From assembly GCA_021186555.1 (NCBI GenBank), contig JAJKFL010000014.1, positions 29,900,033-29,964,032 on the forward strand: DNA of 64,000 bases, given 5' to 3'. Below, piece by piece: positions 24,693 through 37,082 of the stretch (positions within the stretch are counted from its first letter, which is position 1; each line of letters starts with the position of its first letter). A model generated the notes under the pieces. That model made no database searches. It had not been told where the DNA came from and saw nothing but the letters and a program-made list of their open reading frames with translations. The position numbers and the translations under genes are program-made. This DNA comes from Reticulitermes speratus (Eukaryota > Arthropoda > Insecta > Blattodea > Rhinotermitidae).

Positions 24693-25590
24693 CGTAAGTC
24701 TATATCAACCAACAAATGCACAAGATTGCAAAAGTTAGGGAAAGACTAATGGTAAGTAAACAAGCAGCACATAAATTTGATACGGAGAGATTTAATCTCA
24801 AGAAGCTAAGTGAACTAGAGGTTAGGAAATAGTATCAGATAAAGATCTCAAACAGGTATGCAGCTTTGGAGAACTTAAACGTTAGTGAGGACATAAATAG
24901 GGCTTGGGAAAACATTAAAGAGAGTATCAAAATCTCAGCTAAAGAGAGTCTAGGGCTGTATGAAAGGAAGCAGCATAAACCAAGGTTTGACGAAGAATGT
25001 TCAAAATTTTTAGATCAAAGGAAGCAGGCTAAACTGCAGTGGTTACGGAATCCCAACCAAAGTAATGTAGATAATCTGAACAATGTAAGACGTGAAGCTA
25101 GTAGACATTTCAGGAACAAAAAGAAGGAATATTAAACACTATACCTCACCATACAGGCAATACACAACGTACAGGACGAGACCCACAACAGACCAACCAC
25201 AACGCTATATGCATGGCCAATAACTAGTTCTAAAAAACACTATAAACTTTTTAATGTTTAATATTTTAACACCGATTCATCTAAATTTTTTGCATATATT
25301 TATACCCTGAGATCTTAAGGCATATTTATTTTTAACTACTACTTGAGGCATAGCGCATTTATTGTTTTTAATTCGTAATTTTGTCTAGCTATACATCTTG
25401 AATTGTGACATGTGTAAAAGCTTTTACTGTGAAACCATACATTGTATATTTGGATGCAGATAGCACTTACAGTTCTCTGATACATATCCCTGAAGATGGC
25501 AATCTCTTTTCTGAAATATATGTAGGGGTTGAAAATATATCTTATACTTACCAATAATCTTGTGCATTTGTTGGTTGATTTAGACTTAAC
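24693..25590. mobile_element. Inverted-repeat unit enclosing an RTE fragment
   Basis: The left arm 24693-24727 (TCTATATCAACCAACAAATG then CACAAGATT) and right arm 25556-25590 are reverse complements over about 35 bp with two or three mismatches. Between them lie 394 bp of RTE coding sequence and AT-rich DNA ending in CCTGAAGATGGCAATCTC. The short foldback at 27658-27808 has related arms and core. Confidence 0.7.
24739..25132 (+). mobile_element. RTE-like LINE internal fragment inside an inverted-repeat unit
   Basis: The frame reads RERLMVSKQAAHKFDTERFN, LKKLSELEVRK* and then ENLNVSEDINRAWENIKESI up to EASRHFRNKKKEY. This is the linker between endonuclease and reverse transcriptase of RTE-like elements. 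One stop near 24830 interrupts it. Neither the endonuclease nor the RT domain is attached. It sits between the inverted arms at 24693-24727 and 25556-25590. Confidence 0.78.
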
Positions 25591-27657
25591 TGTACAAACA
25601 TTCAAGGAAGTCTTCCAAGAGTAAAGGTGTCTGCCATGCACGGATAAATGTGACATATCTCATGTTCACACTTGCCGTCTACCTATAATTAAGACAGCCA
25701 ATAAAATATTCGAAATCCAAACGCTAGGACAAATAAAAATCGAGTGAACAAAGCATGTAATGCACATAACATGAGTTTGATTTCTTTTACAAAATATTCA
25801 CCCAAAACGTTTCGATTCGATTAATAAACCATATTCAGGAGAACGTTTTAAATTACACAATGAATTATCATACCAAGAATTTAAACGTATCATTCCATAT
25901 TCTATTACGGGCAAGGTTATCAGAATATGGTTGCAATCACTGCAGAGTTTTTCCTGCCTAATTTAAAATTTATGGTGTAGAAAGATTTGAAAGTAATTAC
26001 GTATACGTTTAAGAACTGAAAACAATGTTAATTATATTGATACTTTCCAAAAATATGTCATAGCTTGTCATACCATAAAACTGATTAAAATGGAATTATT
26101 AACAATATGACTTAACGACAGTCGTTTAGGATTTCATGGAAGTGGAGGGTGTTTCCACATGTACGTCAGCCTTCTTTTACATTGGTGTTATCCAGTGGAT
26201 GATACCTGCAGCTTGTAATAAATCGGTCAGAGTGGTAAGTGTTTGGTTTCTATATCAGTGTTTGTAGATATTCTAACCTTGAAGGAATATTCTTTTTGGC
26301 ATTAATGCCTTTTAAATTTGGTGTGCGCCTTGATAAATTAAAAAAGCCATGTGTCATAGCAATTTTTGTAGTGGTTGATGATTAAACCAAAGAATTTTTT
26401 TCTACAGGATGAAAAGCCACTGATTGTGTTTATTACAGAACTTAATGTCTGTTTTGCTTATTTATGCACACACTATCCTTTAATAAGCCATTAACAATCA
26501 CGTTAAAGACTCAAATGCCACTATTGTTCTTCACCACATCCAGGTATATTTTTCAGAAATGGAATAGTGAACCATTCTGTGATAATCCTTGGTAAGATAA
26601 AGTATTTTGTAATTTAAAAGGTACCCCATGAACGTAACACATTAATCGAATCAATGCATGTTGGGTGAATATTTTGTATACTAAATTAATTGTATATTTT
26701 GTGCCATAGACGGTACTTTTAATTACTGTCATTTAATGCATTATGAACTCTGTCAAAAATAAGTGAAGTCTGGTCTTATTTTTCCTCCAAATTTTCTTCG
26801 CAACAACAGCGTCACTTTTCCCATCGGATTTCACCACGCTGAAACCTCCACTATTAGTACCACTGTCTGACGTATATCAGAGGGCATCCCTTTCTGACTC
26901 ATTTGCCCTAAAGACGGCAAACTTCAAAGCAGACGATACTTTGGTTCAACTTCTATATCCGATGCCTCTAGCTCTGAAAACCGAAATCACACGATAAATT
27001 CCACATTCGTCTTATGTTTGTAGTCCTTTCTTAAGTGTTTTTAACGAAAATTTTCAAAATACGAGTATATTTTTATTAGCTTCGCCATGTCTGTCTGTTT
27101 TCTGCTTATCCATATCTAACAACTTACCAATAGTCGAAGGACTTTTTATATTAGGAGCATTTACCAGTATTTGTCGATTCACTCGAGTTTCTTTTTAAAA
27201 TTGAACATAACTGATACTTTACATGCGTTTATGAAAATCCCTCGAGTGTTAGTCGCTAAATATTTATCGGAGTGAAAATTATCTTGAACAAAGTTCGTAC
27301 GTTTATCTCGATGTAGTTGTGTCGTAAGTTTTATCATTTCAGAGATAATTAAGAACAAGTGAGCAAACACTTCAAAATTTTTGTAAATGGCTACATTTTC
27401 AGACTTGTGTAATCAATCTTACACACGAAGATCATCAAAACGTCTTCTTGTGGACAACAATTTAAAAAAGCCTTCTTCATACTTCATTACTGTATATGTA
27501 TATAGAAATGTGTATTTGATTGAAGTATATATTAAGGTTCTCCTACAGCCACTATTTTATAGAAACTTAAATAATGTGTCTATTGTATTTCGTAACTCAA
27601 CTATTCCAAAAACAGACCAAAGACATCACTTTATATTCACCGTGCATCTTTGTATAA
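25591..27657. other. No gene recognised
   Basis: A 2 kb AT-rich stretch with many stops in all frames. Near 26920 CTAAAGACGGCAAACTTCAA resembles the foldback-family core. Confidence 0.6.
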
Positions 27658-27808
27658 TTGATTATTTCCACCAACAAATGCACCAAGACAAGTTTGTCAC
27701 TGTTTCTTTATTGAAAGAGTGCCCCATTACGTATTTCGGCAATTATATTGCCATCATCAGGGTTTTTTTTAGTGAGTTGTTGGTGCATTTGTTGGTAGCA
27801 ATAATCAA
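27658..27808. repeat. Short foldback with CCAACAAATGCACC arms
   Basis: Arms 27658-27686 and 27780-27808 (TTGATTATT, ACCAACAAATGCACCAA) enclose the core TTTCGGCAATTATATTGCCA followed by TCATCAGGG. The arms match those at 24693/25556 in part. Confidence 0.75.
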
Positions 27809-28774
27809 GACCAAAGACAATTATTTTAATTATAGAAACAAAGCTGTTTTTTTACAAAAATTCGCCACCTGTTTCACCCAGTAGCGAATTTCTGTAAAAC
27901 AGAATTTTTTTGTAACAATAGTAGTTGTGTTTGACTGGATAGCTTTTGGAATAATTGAGTTACGCTATCACAACGGGATGTCATCTCCGGAAACTGTCTT
28001 TCTTACTTCGTTACTTCTTGCATAACACAAAATTCGTGTCCTCCCCTCCTGTTGAGGATATCGTGTGCAGTAGGCCTACTGATACTTCATGCGCGAACTT
28101 CTGGTCCTAGTGTCCACCAAGTTTCCTGTTCACTTGGCACGTCGATCTCTTTCCTTGGGACGTCGAAGACTGGAGCTGATCACTCACATCAATTTGCTGT
28201 GAACGTGACAAATGCATGAAAATTCACCTCTAAGCCCTTTATACCTTGTAGTTCCGTGGTGATTGGTCACAGAGATATTTGTATCTTGATCTTCTGCATA
28301 ACTTGGTGCAAAGTTTCGAAATCCGTCCGATGCATTTCAGCACACAAACGCTGACGACATCTGGTTTGATATTGCCAACTGTCACGACATTAGCAACGAA
28401 CGGTGGGAGAACATGAAAGCGATAAATAAAAACATAAGCCCCCACAATTTTAAATGGTATCCTGAATCTCCGTTTAAAAAAGCCGTCATTCCTACGTTGC
28501 AGTCATACAAAACACCGAGTGGACACAAGGGAGGACAGATGTACTCTTCATCAGACGTGAATAGGGGAACGTCACAATTTCAACATGAATCACTTTTTTT
28601 GTTCGAGGAATTCAATAGTCTTTTCATAGCGTTCGCCGCCCCATCTGAATTGGGGCAGCGGGGTGGGGTAATAAAGCTTTCAGTGGCTCCATAGGTGCGG
28701 ATAAAGAGATGCACTGATACACCACATTACCGGTGGGCAGGTGGACATGTGTCGGCATTACAGGTCACTTTATT

Positions 28775-28865
28775 AAGTATATATATATATATATGTATTA
28801 TATATTTGTGTGTGTATATATGTATGTGTGTGTATGAATGAATGAATGTATGTATGTATCGTATG
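28775..28865. repeat. Mixed (TA)/(TG)/(GTAT) simple repeat
   Basis: TATATATATATATATG is followed by GTGTGTGTATATATGTATG and ATGAATGAATGTATGTATG. Confidence 0.85.
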
Positions 28866-28904
28866 TTATGTATACTCCTTTCAGAAAGCCGTGACGTTGT
28901 ACTC

Positions 28905-29085
28905 AATATAGTGACTAGGGTTAGATTCCTGATGAGGGCAGAAATGCTTCTCTTCTCCACAGAGCCTATCGTTATATGGGGCTTCTTCCCCGCAAGTGTA
29001 AAGCGACGGGGTCGTAAATCTGACCATTCATCTCCATCAAGTAATAACGTTAAGAAAGTGTGGAGCTCTACCTCCACTCCCCAAT
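28905..29085 (+). mobile_element. SINE family C, degenerate
   Basis: GAGGGCAGAAATGCTTCTCT, GTGTAAAGCGACGGGGTCGT and GTGTGGAGCTCTACCTCCAC follow the body of 36791. The head is poorly preserved. Confidence 0.55.
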
Positions 29086-31204
29086 TCGTTTTCACAGCGA
29101 CAAGCGATACAAATAAGTTAAGGCAGCAGATTATTACATGTTGTTATTGCGGCTCAGTCTTGTATATATCAAGAGACAAATTGTACCCACATTTTGCCTT
29201 CATGTTATGCGCTCCGATCAAAGTCTCACAATAGTTCACTGGAATTAAATAACAGACAATTCACGTTTTTCGATAAAGAGACGGGATGGTCAAGCCGTGT
29301 CGGAATGGAAGTGTTCCGCCTCGTGACCCTAAACAAGACAGAGCCAATAAAATTATTCCAGCAGTAAAAGTCGAGCGTTCTAATCTGTTTCGATATCTGA
29401 CAGGGCGCTGAACTGAGACGGTGTCTTGCCTGAGCGCTCTCTCAGCAGCAGTGGGGCTCTTGTTCCACGGACCGTCGAAATGAATGAAAGTTGTTACGAG
29501 AATTTTCAACTCTGCATTGTTACAATTAAATTGGAAATACCTGACAAAGTTGGTGTGAACGCTGTGGCCCAGTTCTGCTGCTCGATTGTGACAACCAACT
29601 TCAAGGATTTCCTGTTAATAACCTTAAGCTTACAAATTCTGTCAATAGCTTTACGCTTACAAACCAATCTTCTATTATATTCAGTGAAACATAATATTAC
29701 TAAAATATTACGTTTTTCAGGTAAAATATAATTAATACGGAATTTTAGTGTGACACACACTTTGCGCAATTGGATTAAGGATTCCACTATCGGAAAAATT
29801 AGAGACTTAAAATGAAAGGGATTAAGGTGCTGATGAATGATGGTTGGCGTCCATTGTCCCTTTGAATACAGTAGAAACACCTACTTTAACGTTACAAGAA
29901 CTCTGCGTTTTGCTCACAGACTTTGTGCATGTATCTCTTGTGAACCTCACAATAAAAGGCGATTACTTTCCTAAACAGCATTGTGAGTCTTTATAATGTA
30001 GTGTGTTTTCTGTAAGATAGGGATTGAATCTTAAATACTATATAAATGAATTCCATGTGTTGAAGGGTTAAATGGTGTAGTGGTTTTGTTCATTATGCCA
30101 CTTTCGCATGAACAATTTGGCTAGTTAATGCACGAGCAACTCGTGCCAAGTAAAGACGTCCATCTTATTTTCAAACTGGACTCAGATGTCATCTGCAGCT
30201 TGACATCATAGCGTCTAGACACTGCAGTGTTTGTAAAGTTATTGTTTGCTCTCATTTCGTCATTAGGGTTTTCTTTAAACAAGCATGAATTCTAACTTCG
30301 ACATGTGCAATTCGTCAGCCTGTTGTTATCTGTCAATTTTTCTTGTGTAAAATTTGGTAGAATTATCTAACTGGAAATGACTTTACAGATTTTAATCCTT
30401 CTTTAGCTTATATAAAAACAGATACTTCTTTTAATCTCGGACTCAGGGGTTTCATTTAGTCTCGGTCTTTCCTGAAGAATACCTGGAAATTACTTTCAAA
30501 TAGGCCACGGCCACCGTCCCCAAAATTCTTAGTTCCTGACAATTTGTGATCATTCTCCCATATAATTCAATGCTACATAACCGTTCTAGGTGACAGAACT
30601 CTGTGAAATAGCCTAGATCTAAAATCGATCAGTAAATCGGTCCAAGATGGATCCCAAAAATAAAACCAGCCTTAGCGTATTAAATCAAAAATAAATAATG
30701 GTCCGTCAGGATGACTTTTAAATTTCTGGTTAATTTCATTACAAATTTATAAATGTTACGTTTGACAATGCCTTGCTAAGGTAGACGTATTACATTTTAT
30801 GTAATTATACGACGTACCGGGAGTTGATTGTAATTTCCTCTTCAAGTAATCTATTGTCATTATACTGACAGACATATTTTGTTTCCATTTTTATATGCTA
30901 CTGGCAGCGTTTCGGAATGTAATCTGCAAGTTTTGAATTTTTACTGTAGTGTAGTGATAAGTATACATATTTGACATCCAAATGTGCTCTTCAGGCCAAA
31001 CGTATGCAATTTGAATCGAAAATAAAATAATAACGAAACATTTAAACAACAAATATGTCATCATGGTAATCAGTACCCTAAAGACGGCAGCAGAGACAAG
31101 CCCCGAAACTTTGTGTGTATAAGTACCTCAGAAAATTGACACTGATCAACATTCCGAGTCTCATTTTGGTGTAATGAATAAATCATTGTATAGTTAGTCG
31201 ACAC
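29086..31204. other. No gene recognised
   Basis: Frames at 29426-29731 and 29880-29506 overlap on opposite strands and match nothing I know. A foldback-core trace (CCTAAAGACGGCAGCAGAGA) lies at about 31077. Confidence 0.55.
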
Positions 31205-31380
31205 AGTAAAAAAAGAATGCATTTATTGTAAAAACTCATTTTTATATAATTTTGCTAGATGTTTCAGCCATTATGGCCATCATTTGGCAATCATCATCGC
31301 GACGGCAATGGCTGAAACATGTAGCATAATTACGTAAAACAAATGAATATTTTTGCAATAAATGCATTGTTGTGTTTGAC
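31205..31380. repeat. Foldback repeat
   Basis: AATGCATTTATTGTAAAAAC on the left is mirrored by TTTGCAATAAATGCATTG on the right. Core GTTTCAGCCATTATGGCCAT and ATGGCTGAAAC pair across CATCATCGCGA. Confidence 0.8.
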
Positions 31381-32532
31381 TCTGTCCACTCACTGTAGAG
31401 TTCTGGCAGCAAAACGGATTTATTTGACTATGAATAAACCATTGTCATGAAATTTTAAAACGGGGGGTTTTAACTTTTCTCAGAGGAAAGTTTCACACAC
31501 CCAATTTTAATGGCTAATTAATTTCTATCTCAAAACATGTGTTGCCATGTGTTATAAACACGACAAGATTTAAAGAAGCCACCAGCATCATCGTCATCAC
31601 CATTGTTTTCCTCCGTTCCGGTGTTAGGTTTACTGAGATATGTTACGAATATACAAACCAGAATCCCGCCATCGTCTCAAAGTCTTCCCAGCATTCCCTT
31701 TCCTACTGTTCGGGATTTTATGATTCTTTTAATCCGGTTACAGCTCTCATATAGCTTAGATCCTAAAATTCAGTTCATATCTTCAGTTCAGGACGCACGT
31801 CAAACCTTCCCTAGCGTAACAATCATCTTCTCAGAAAGTGGATATTACAGAACGTTGTGTGAATTCCTATGAACTGGACAAGCTTTCGACCATACTCCAA
31901 AGGAATTCCAGTACTTCCGGTAGTCTAATATTTTCGATATAAATAATTTGAATATGTTATTTCGTAGAAACTTCTGTGACGCATATGTGTGTAGGAAGCA
32001 GAATGTGGGCATACATTCCCCTATATTAATGTCACTCTGCTGTTCGTGAGGTAGACCCCGCTACAAAGAAGGCAGTGGCGACAGAGTTTACGGAATCGTT
32101 ATGTCAGGTATGGATGGAACGCCAACAAAGTCAAGAAATGGAGTTTTTCTGGTCTGATCACTGTATTACTACATAATTAATAAAGCAGTACGATTTTAAT
32201 CGTTACACCGGATATGGAAAGTCGCGGTGCAGTGTACAGTACTCCTGCTTCATGTTCAGAAGTTCGTCTGTCACTTATGGACCCGGAGACCTACTGCATT
32301 CCATGACAGTGTTTGTGGTTTTCCTCAGCCTCCTCAAGCAAGTGCTGGGACAGTACCTCAGGCGAGGCCACTGTCGCTCCCTTACACACGCTGTCCAGTT
32401 CGTTACTGACTAATCTGTCATTCAACATTATGAGTTTGGATTACTGAAAGCGTCGTGAAGTAAACATTTCTTATTCTGACCTCTTCTACCTACTCGTTTT
32501 AGGTGTAGAGGGTTATTGTTGCACCTGATCAC

Positions 32533-32747
32533 ACTCAGTGACACACACACACACACACACACACACACTCGGTAGGACTCCTGTAGAGGAGGGATCGGCC
32601 CGTGGCAGAGACCTCTACCTGAACAACACACAATATTCACAAGAGACAGACATCCATGCCCCCGGCGGGATTCCAACCCGCAATCCCAGCAAGCAAACCG
32701 CCGCAGACCTACGCCATAGACTGCACGACCACTGGCATCGGCGTGAA
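32533..32747 (-). mobile_element. tRNA-derived SINE, family A, minus strand, with CA run
   Basis: The reverse complement gives the family head (GATGCCAGTGGTCGTGCAGT), B box and CTACAGGAGTCCTACCGAG. The (CA)n at 32539-32569 expands the GTGTGTGTCTGAGTG segment of the SINE body, so this microsatellite was seeded by the SINE. Confidence 0.8.
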
Positions 32748-33663
32748 ATAACTTACGAACAATTGATTCGTTAGCATCTGGCATGGAAGAAGTTCCGTTG
32801 CTTAATTCACAAAACCAAGTTATGGGGACGAAATAACCATTATGTGTGTTCTGGAATAAATACTACAGTACTGTCCATAACTAGGCTCCTTTAGTTTTTA
32901 TTTTGTGATTTGACTACTTAATGTGCCGTGAGTCACGCATTGTCAGTACACTGCGTTTGGCTCCTTGTTTCTAGATTGCAACAAGACTCTACCCTCCGCT
33001 TCAAACAGGCTAAATCTCGCCCTTCGCTTGAACGGACTTCATTAACAATTACAATATTGTGAACAGGAGTACACTTATCGTGCCGGTTTGCAATATTGAT
33101 TTGTTTTGTTTAACGAAGGTCTCGTTTCCACTATTCGGAAATTCGCTTTCAAAACAGTCGACTGACGCTAATGAAAAAGAGTCATTTGTACTTTCGGTCT
33201 ACTGGTGCGTGAATCATTTAGCCCCAGTACTGTTACCAGGCGACTAGCAGATAGGCCTAGTGAAGTTCTGCTTTGATATCACTCCGCGCAGAGACAGCGA
33301 TTTGTTTCCGCGCTTTGGTTTCCCTTAATGTCCGCAGGGAAAAGAAGACACAACACCATGACTGCTCCCCTGCCGTACCCATGGTGGTATAATAAATACA
33401 AAGTGGAAAGGTGCTCTCCATGGAGTGAACATACTTTTAAAAATGTGTTATTTGCTGTTTTGAATACTACATTGGTTTTGAGGTTAATTTACTGCAACTA
33501 GACATATAAAGCTAATACCACCATAAATATCACATCGGAGAGTCAGAAATTCGCTACCTCGCTTTTTATTTAAATATTCACCACAATATATTTTTAAATA
33601 AGTGTTCTGGCTTGTTGAGGTTTATATTTTGTATAAGTACTCAATTCATTTAGACAGAGTCAT
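32748..33663. other. No gene recognised
   Basis: No repeat or coding signal identified beyond short frames. Confidence 0.5.
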
Positions 33664-34320
33664 TTTAGGCGCGTTCGAAAAATTGCGAAAAGCGACTGTT
33701 AGCTTCATCATGTCTGTCAGTCCGTCTGTCTGTCCGTCCGTCCGCATAGAACTCAGCTTCCACTGGAAGGATTTTCATGAAATTTGATATTTGAGGATTT
33801 TTTTTAGAAAATCTGTCGAAAAAATTCTACTTTCATTAAAATCTGACAAGAATAAAAGGTATTTTAAATGAACACATATGTACATTTATGATAATATCTC
33901 GCTTAATTATTCTTAGACTGAGAAATATTGCAGACAAATTTGTAGAAAAAGTCAAAACACACATTTTATTTTCAATAACTTTTTTTCTGAAAATCGTACC
34001 GTTTAGGAGATAATGTGAAAAAATATGGTACAGCCAGACAGGCCACAAATGACAATATAATGCGGCGCACGTGCTTTGCATGCTGGACAATTAAAGCTAC
34101 AGACACACACACTCAGAATGTGTAATAATCGTTGCTTTTCCACTGCCACAATGGTTACACGAACGCGCCTCAATATTAGGTTATACGTACACTGCCTGTC
34201 TTGTTTATAAATATCATAAAGTTTAGTGCTGTCTTCCTGCAAAGTACGGGTTATGACTGAACGGCATACGCCAAAACTAAACTCAAAACACAACTTCCAG
34301 TCTAGACTGCTCAATACCAA
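33664..34320 (-). mobile_element. GGCGCG-ended repeat, copy 2
   Basis: It is inverted relative to copy 1. Borders are AGGCGCGTTCG at 33668 and CGAACGCGCCTC near 34172, with homology extending outward to at least 34210. The minus frame 34090-33836 reads LYCHLWPVWLYHIFSHYL and RDIIINVHMCSFKIPFILVR, parallel to copy 1. A (TCTG/TCCG)n run lies just inside the left border. Confidence 0.6.
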
Positions 34321-34597
34321 ATTTAATTAAAAATTCAATATACTGATTTCAGGATTGAAATGTTCAGACAAACGTCAATGGAAGGTGACTGCCGACACTA
34401 CAGTGTATTATGTCAGACTATCCATCGCATAGGAATGTGGACACTATGTAGTTTAGAACAGGACCTAGTGGCAGACTTCATGAATATGGGAACGTACATA
34501 TGTAGTTCATGTAACCAGAAAATCCGTAAACGGGTAAGGGACTATCAGCTTTTCAAGTAATAACTTTCTTCTTGAAATGCTTGGTCCTTGAAGATGG

Positions 34598-34680
34598 GAC
34601 CGATAGGTTGTCCCGAAACGTCGGTAACTAAGTACCAATCTACGTTGCGTAACATCCCAGAAAAGCGAAGATCTCAAGTA
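34598..34680 (-). repeat. Fragment of the TTCTGGGATGTGA foldback family
   Basis: CTTGAAGATGGGACCGATAG, GTCCCGAAACGTCGGTAACT and AACATCCCAGAA match, reversed, the arms seen at 54695 and at 2345, 8470, 12350 and 16970. Confidence 0.5.
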
Positions 34681-35060
34681 AGAGCCTGAAATTTGCAGTT
34701 AGTTAATAATTTACTATTTATGGTTTATTTAACAAAGCTGTCATTAACTGAGACTAGGTATATAGCATCGAATGTTACGGTAATTAGTAAACAATAAATC
34801 GGAAAGAACGTGGAAGGGAGAGGTCGTGGCCTAATTTGGCGTATTTTCCTGATGGCGCTACAAAATACCGCGGAATACTGAGTCAGGATAGATTTGAAAG
34901 CGGGGCCTAAAAAACACGAAATATGTCAGTCACTTCTTTACATAAAACATCTCAAACAGTTGTACAGTTTTAAACATTTCCTTTTTCACACCACAATTAG
35001 CAAAACTGCTTTAAAAATCCGTCTTTTAGAAAACATGCTGATCGCTGAACAAGTAGGCCC

Positions 35061-35096
35061 ACTCTACAACCCACTCTACAACCCACTCTACAAACT
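35061..35096. repeat. Tandem array, 12 bp unit, 3 copies
   Basis: CCCACTCTACAA is repeated three times, directly followed by ACTCAAC. Confidence 0.85.
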
Positions 35097-35663
35097 CAAC
35101 AAATGTGAAAGAAGAAGGAAACATTACACAGACTCTTCGTCTTACTGGTTCTGAAACTTAACGACTGTCTTAAAATTATCCAGTTCTTTTCTTACAACAG
35201 CCACTCCACTTTACATTAAAATAACTGAGACACATGGAGTAACGTGCCATAAAAAAGCACGTAACACTGAACAGGAGTTACCAGGAACGTTGACGTTCAC
35301 AGACAAAATGGCGTCTGAGTTACCAGTTGATAAGGAAAGAAAAACTTGCCTAAGGGGCCTGCTTATCCTTATAGGAATTTTTTTTAATTATTTGCGATAA
35401 TAGATATCGGCCTTATGACTTATTTTCTTTCGCAGGTTACGGGAAGTGAGAACAAGAATTTACAAACTCTTAAATAAATTTAGGCATAACAAAGCCTGCG
35501 TTACGAAAGCAATGATACGCACTTCCTGTATCCGATTGTCCTCCACTGATCCTGCTCTTGTCAAGGTAAAGCATATTAAACATTAAAAACAATTCTTGGT
35601 CGACAACTATATTTGAAAATTATAACAATTAAAAAATTGTAACAGGCCCAACAACAACTACTA

Positions 35664-35695
35664 ATCCTACTCCTCCTCCTCCTCCTACTACAACA

Positions 35696-35751
<56 letters not shown>

Positions 35752-35752
35752 A
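35664..35752. repeat. (CTA)n/(CTC)n/(CTG)n microsatellite
   Basis: A compound triplet tract: CTCCTCCTCCTCCTCCTAC, a long ACT run, then GCTGCTGCTGCTGCTGC. Confidence 0.93.
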
Positions 35753-35950
35753 CCTATTTAATACAGTGTTATTTATTATGTGTATCGAAAAATGTATTTC
35801 TATTAACAGTTTAAGCCTAGTTTTATTCGGTGGAAGGCAAATGACTTATCTTTGGAACTCCGTAATCACGTAACATTAGCTTTCATTCTTAGTGGTTTAT
35901 TTAGCAACGCTGCCAGTGTCTATACTGCACTTCGTGTAGTGTCGATGGAG

Positions 35951-36085
35951 GACACGTGGAACATGGAACATTGGTGGTGAGACGGTAACTGACAGGACAC
36001 GTGGAATATGGAACATTGGTGGTGAGACGATAACTGACAGGACACGTGGAATATGGAACATCGGTGGTGAGACGGTAACTGACAG
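35951..36085. repeat. Tandem array, 45 bp unit, 3 copies
   Basis: The unit starts GACACGTGGAATATGGAACA and ends GACGGTAACTGACAG. Because 45 is divisible by three, the array keeps minus-strand frames open, which explains the repeated PVSYRLTT translations. They are not a gene. Confidence 0.93.
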
Positions 36086-36206
36086 GACACGCCAGAAGCA
36101 GCGAACAGAAACCGGTTTCAGTGCCATTTTTCTTCGGCCACTTCCACGATACTTGGGCGTCCGTCATGCTTTTAAACACTGCTACGATACCTATATAGTC
36201 TATATG

Positions 36207-36480
36207 TATCTAGCTCTACCACAGTCGGTACAGCGACTCGCTACGGGCCGGACGGTCCGGGGATCGAATCCCGGTGGGTGCGAGATTTTCCGCAGAAGTC
36301 CAGACCGGCCGTGGGACCCATCCAGCCTCCTGTACAATGGGTACCGGGTCTCTTTCCCGTGAGTAAAGCGCCGGGGCCTGGTGTTGACCACCCACCCTCA
36401 TCTAGTGCCAGGGTTAAAGAAAGAGTAGAGCTATACCACTACTTCCGCTCTGGGCCTTCATGGCCTGTTCTAGGGTAAAC
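36207..36480 (+). mobile_element. SINE family C, well preserved
   Basis: The head CAGCGACTCGCTACGGGCCG carries GGGATCGAATCCCGGTGGG. The body has CATCCAGCCTCCTGTACAAT and GTACCGGGTCTCTTTCCCGT, and the tail is CTGGGCCTTCATGGCCTGTT with TTACCTTTAC. Confidence 0.86.
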
Positions 36481-36790
36481 ATTACCTTTACGAGTACCAC
36501 GAATTTTGAGCATAGAGTTACCTACATGTACGTTCTGGACAATGATTTCACGTATCTAAAATCACTGACATTCACAAAGGCTTTTTTCATTGTCAAACTA
36601 TACTTTAAAAAACACACAGCGTTTCGAAAGCTACTCTGATGACGGAACCAGTGTGTCTTTGTTGAATGTGACGATGGAAAAAGTCCTGGTGAATGTGAGT
36701 TATTTTAGTTATAGAATCACGTGTATTTTTACTGAGTCCAACATTAAACACAGCTGCTTCACATAACTAATACCATTACATTTTGCATTT

Positions 36791-37082
36791 GTGGGCCGGG
36801 GTAGCATAGCCAGTATGGCCAGTCGCTACGGGCTGGACGGTCCGGGAATCGAATCCCAGTGGGGGCTAGATTTTCTGCACCCGTCCACACCGGCTCTCTG
36901 CTCCATCCATCCTTCTGTACAATGGGTACCGGGTCTCTTTCCCGGGTGTAAAGTTGCTGGAGCGTGGCGTTCACCCCCTCCCCCACCCATCTAGAGCCGA
37001 GATTAAAGAAATTGTACAGCTATACCTCTACTCCCCCTCTGGGCCTTCATGGTCTGTTCCAGGGTGAACTTTTACCTTTAAA
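36791..37082 (+). mobile_element. SINE family C, well preserved
   Basis: GTGGGCCGGGGTAGCATAGC, CGGTCCGGGAATCGAATCCC, CCTTCTGTACAATGGGTACC, then CTTCATGGTCTGTTCCAGGG and TTTTACCTTTA. It lies 310 bp after the copy at 36207, in the same orientation. Confidence 0.86.

Larger units (their letters stand above)
34681..35950. other. No gene recognised
   Basis: It holds the 12 bp array and the compound triplet tract. No coding motif seen. Confidence 0.55.

Noticed and set aside
27387..27884. 165-codon plus-strand open frame
   Set aside because: It covers the foldback at 27658-27808 and reads through both of its arms. There is no recognisable domain.
35897..36179. Minus frames with repeated PVSYRLTT peptide
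   Set aside because: They are translations of the 45 bp tandem array.
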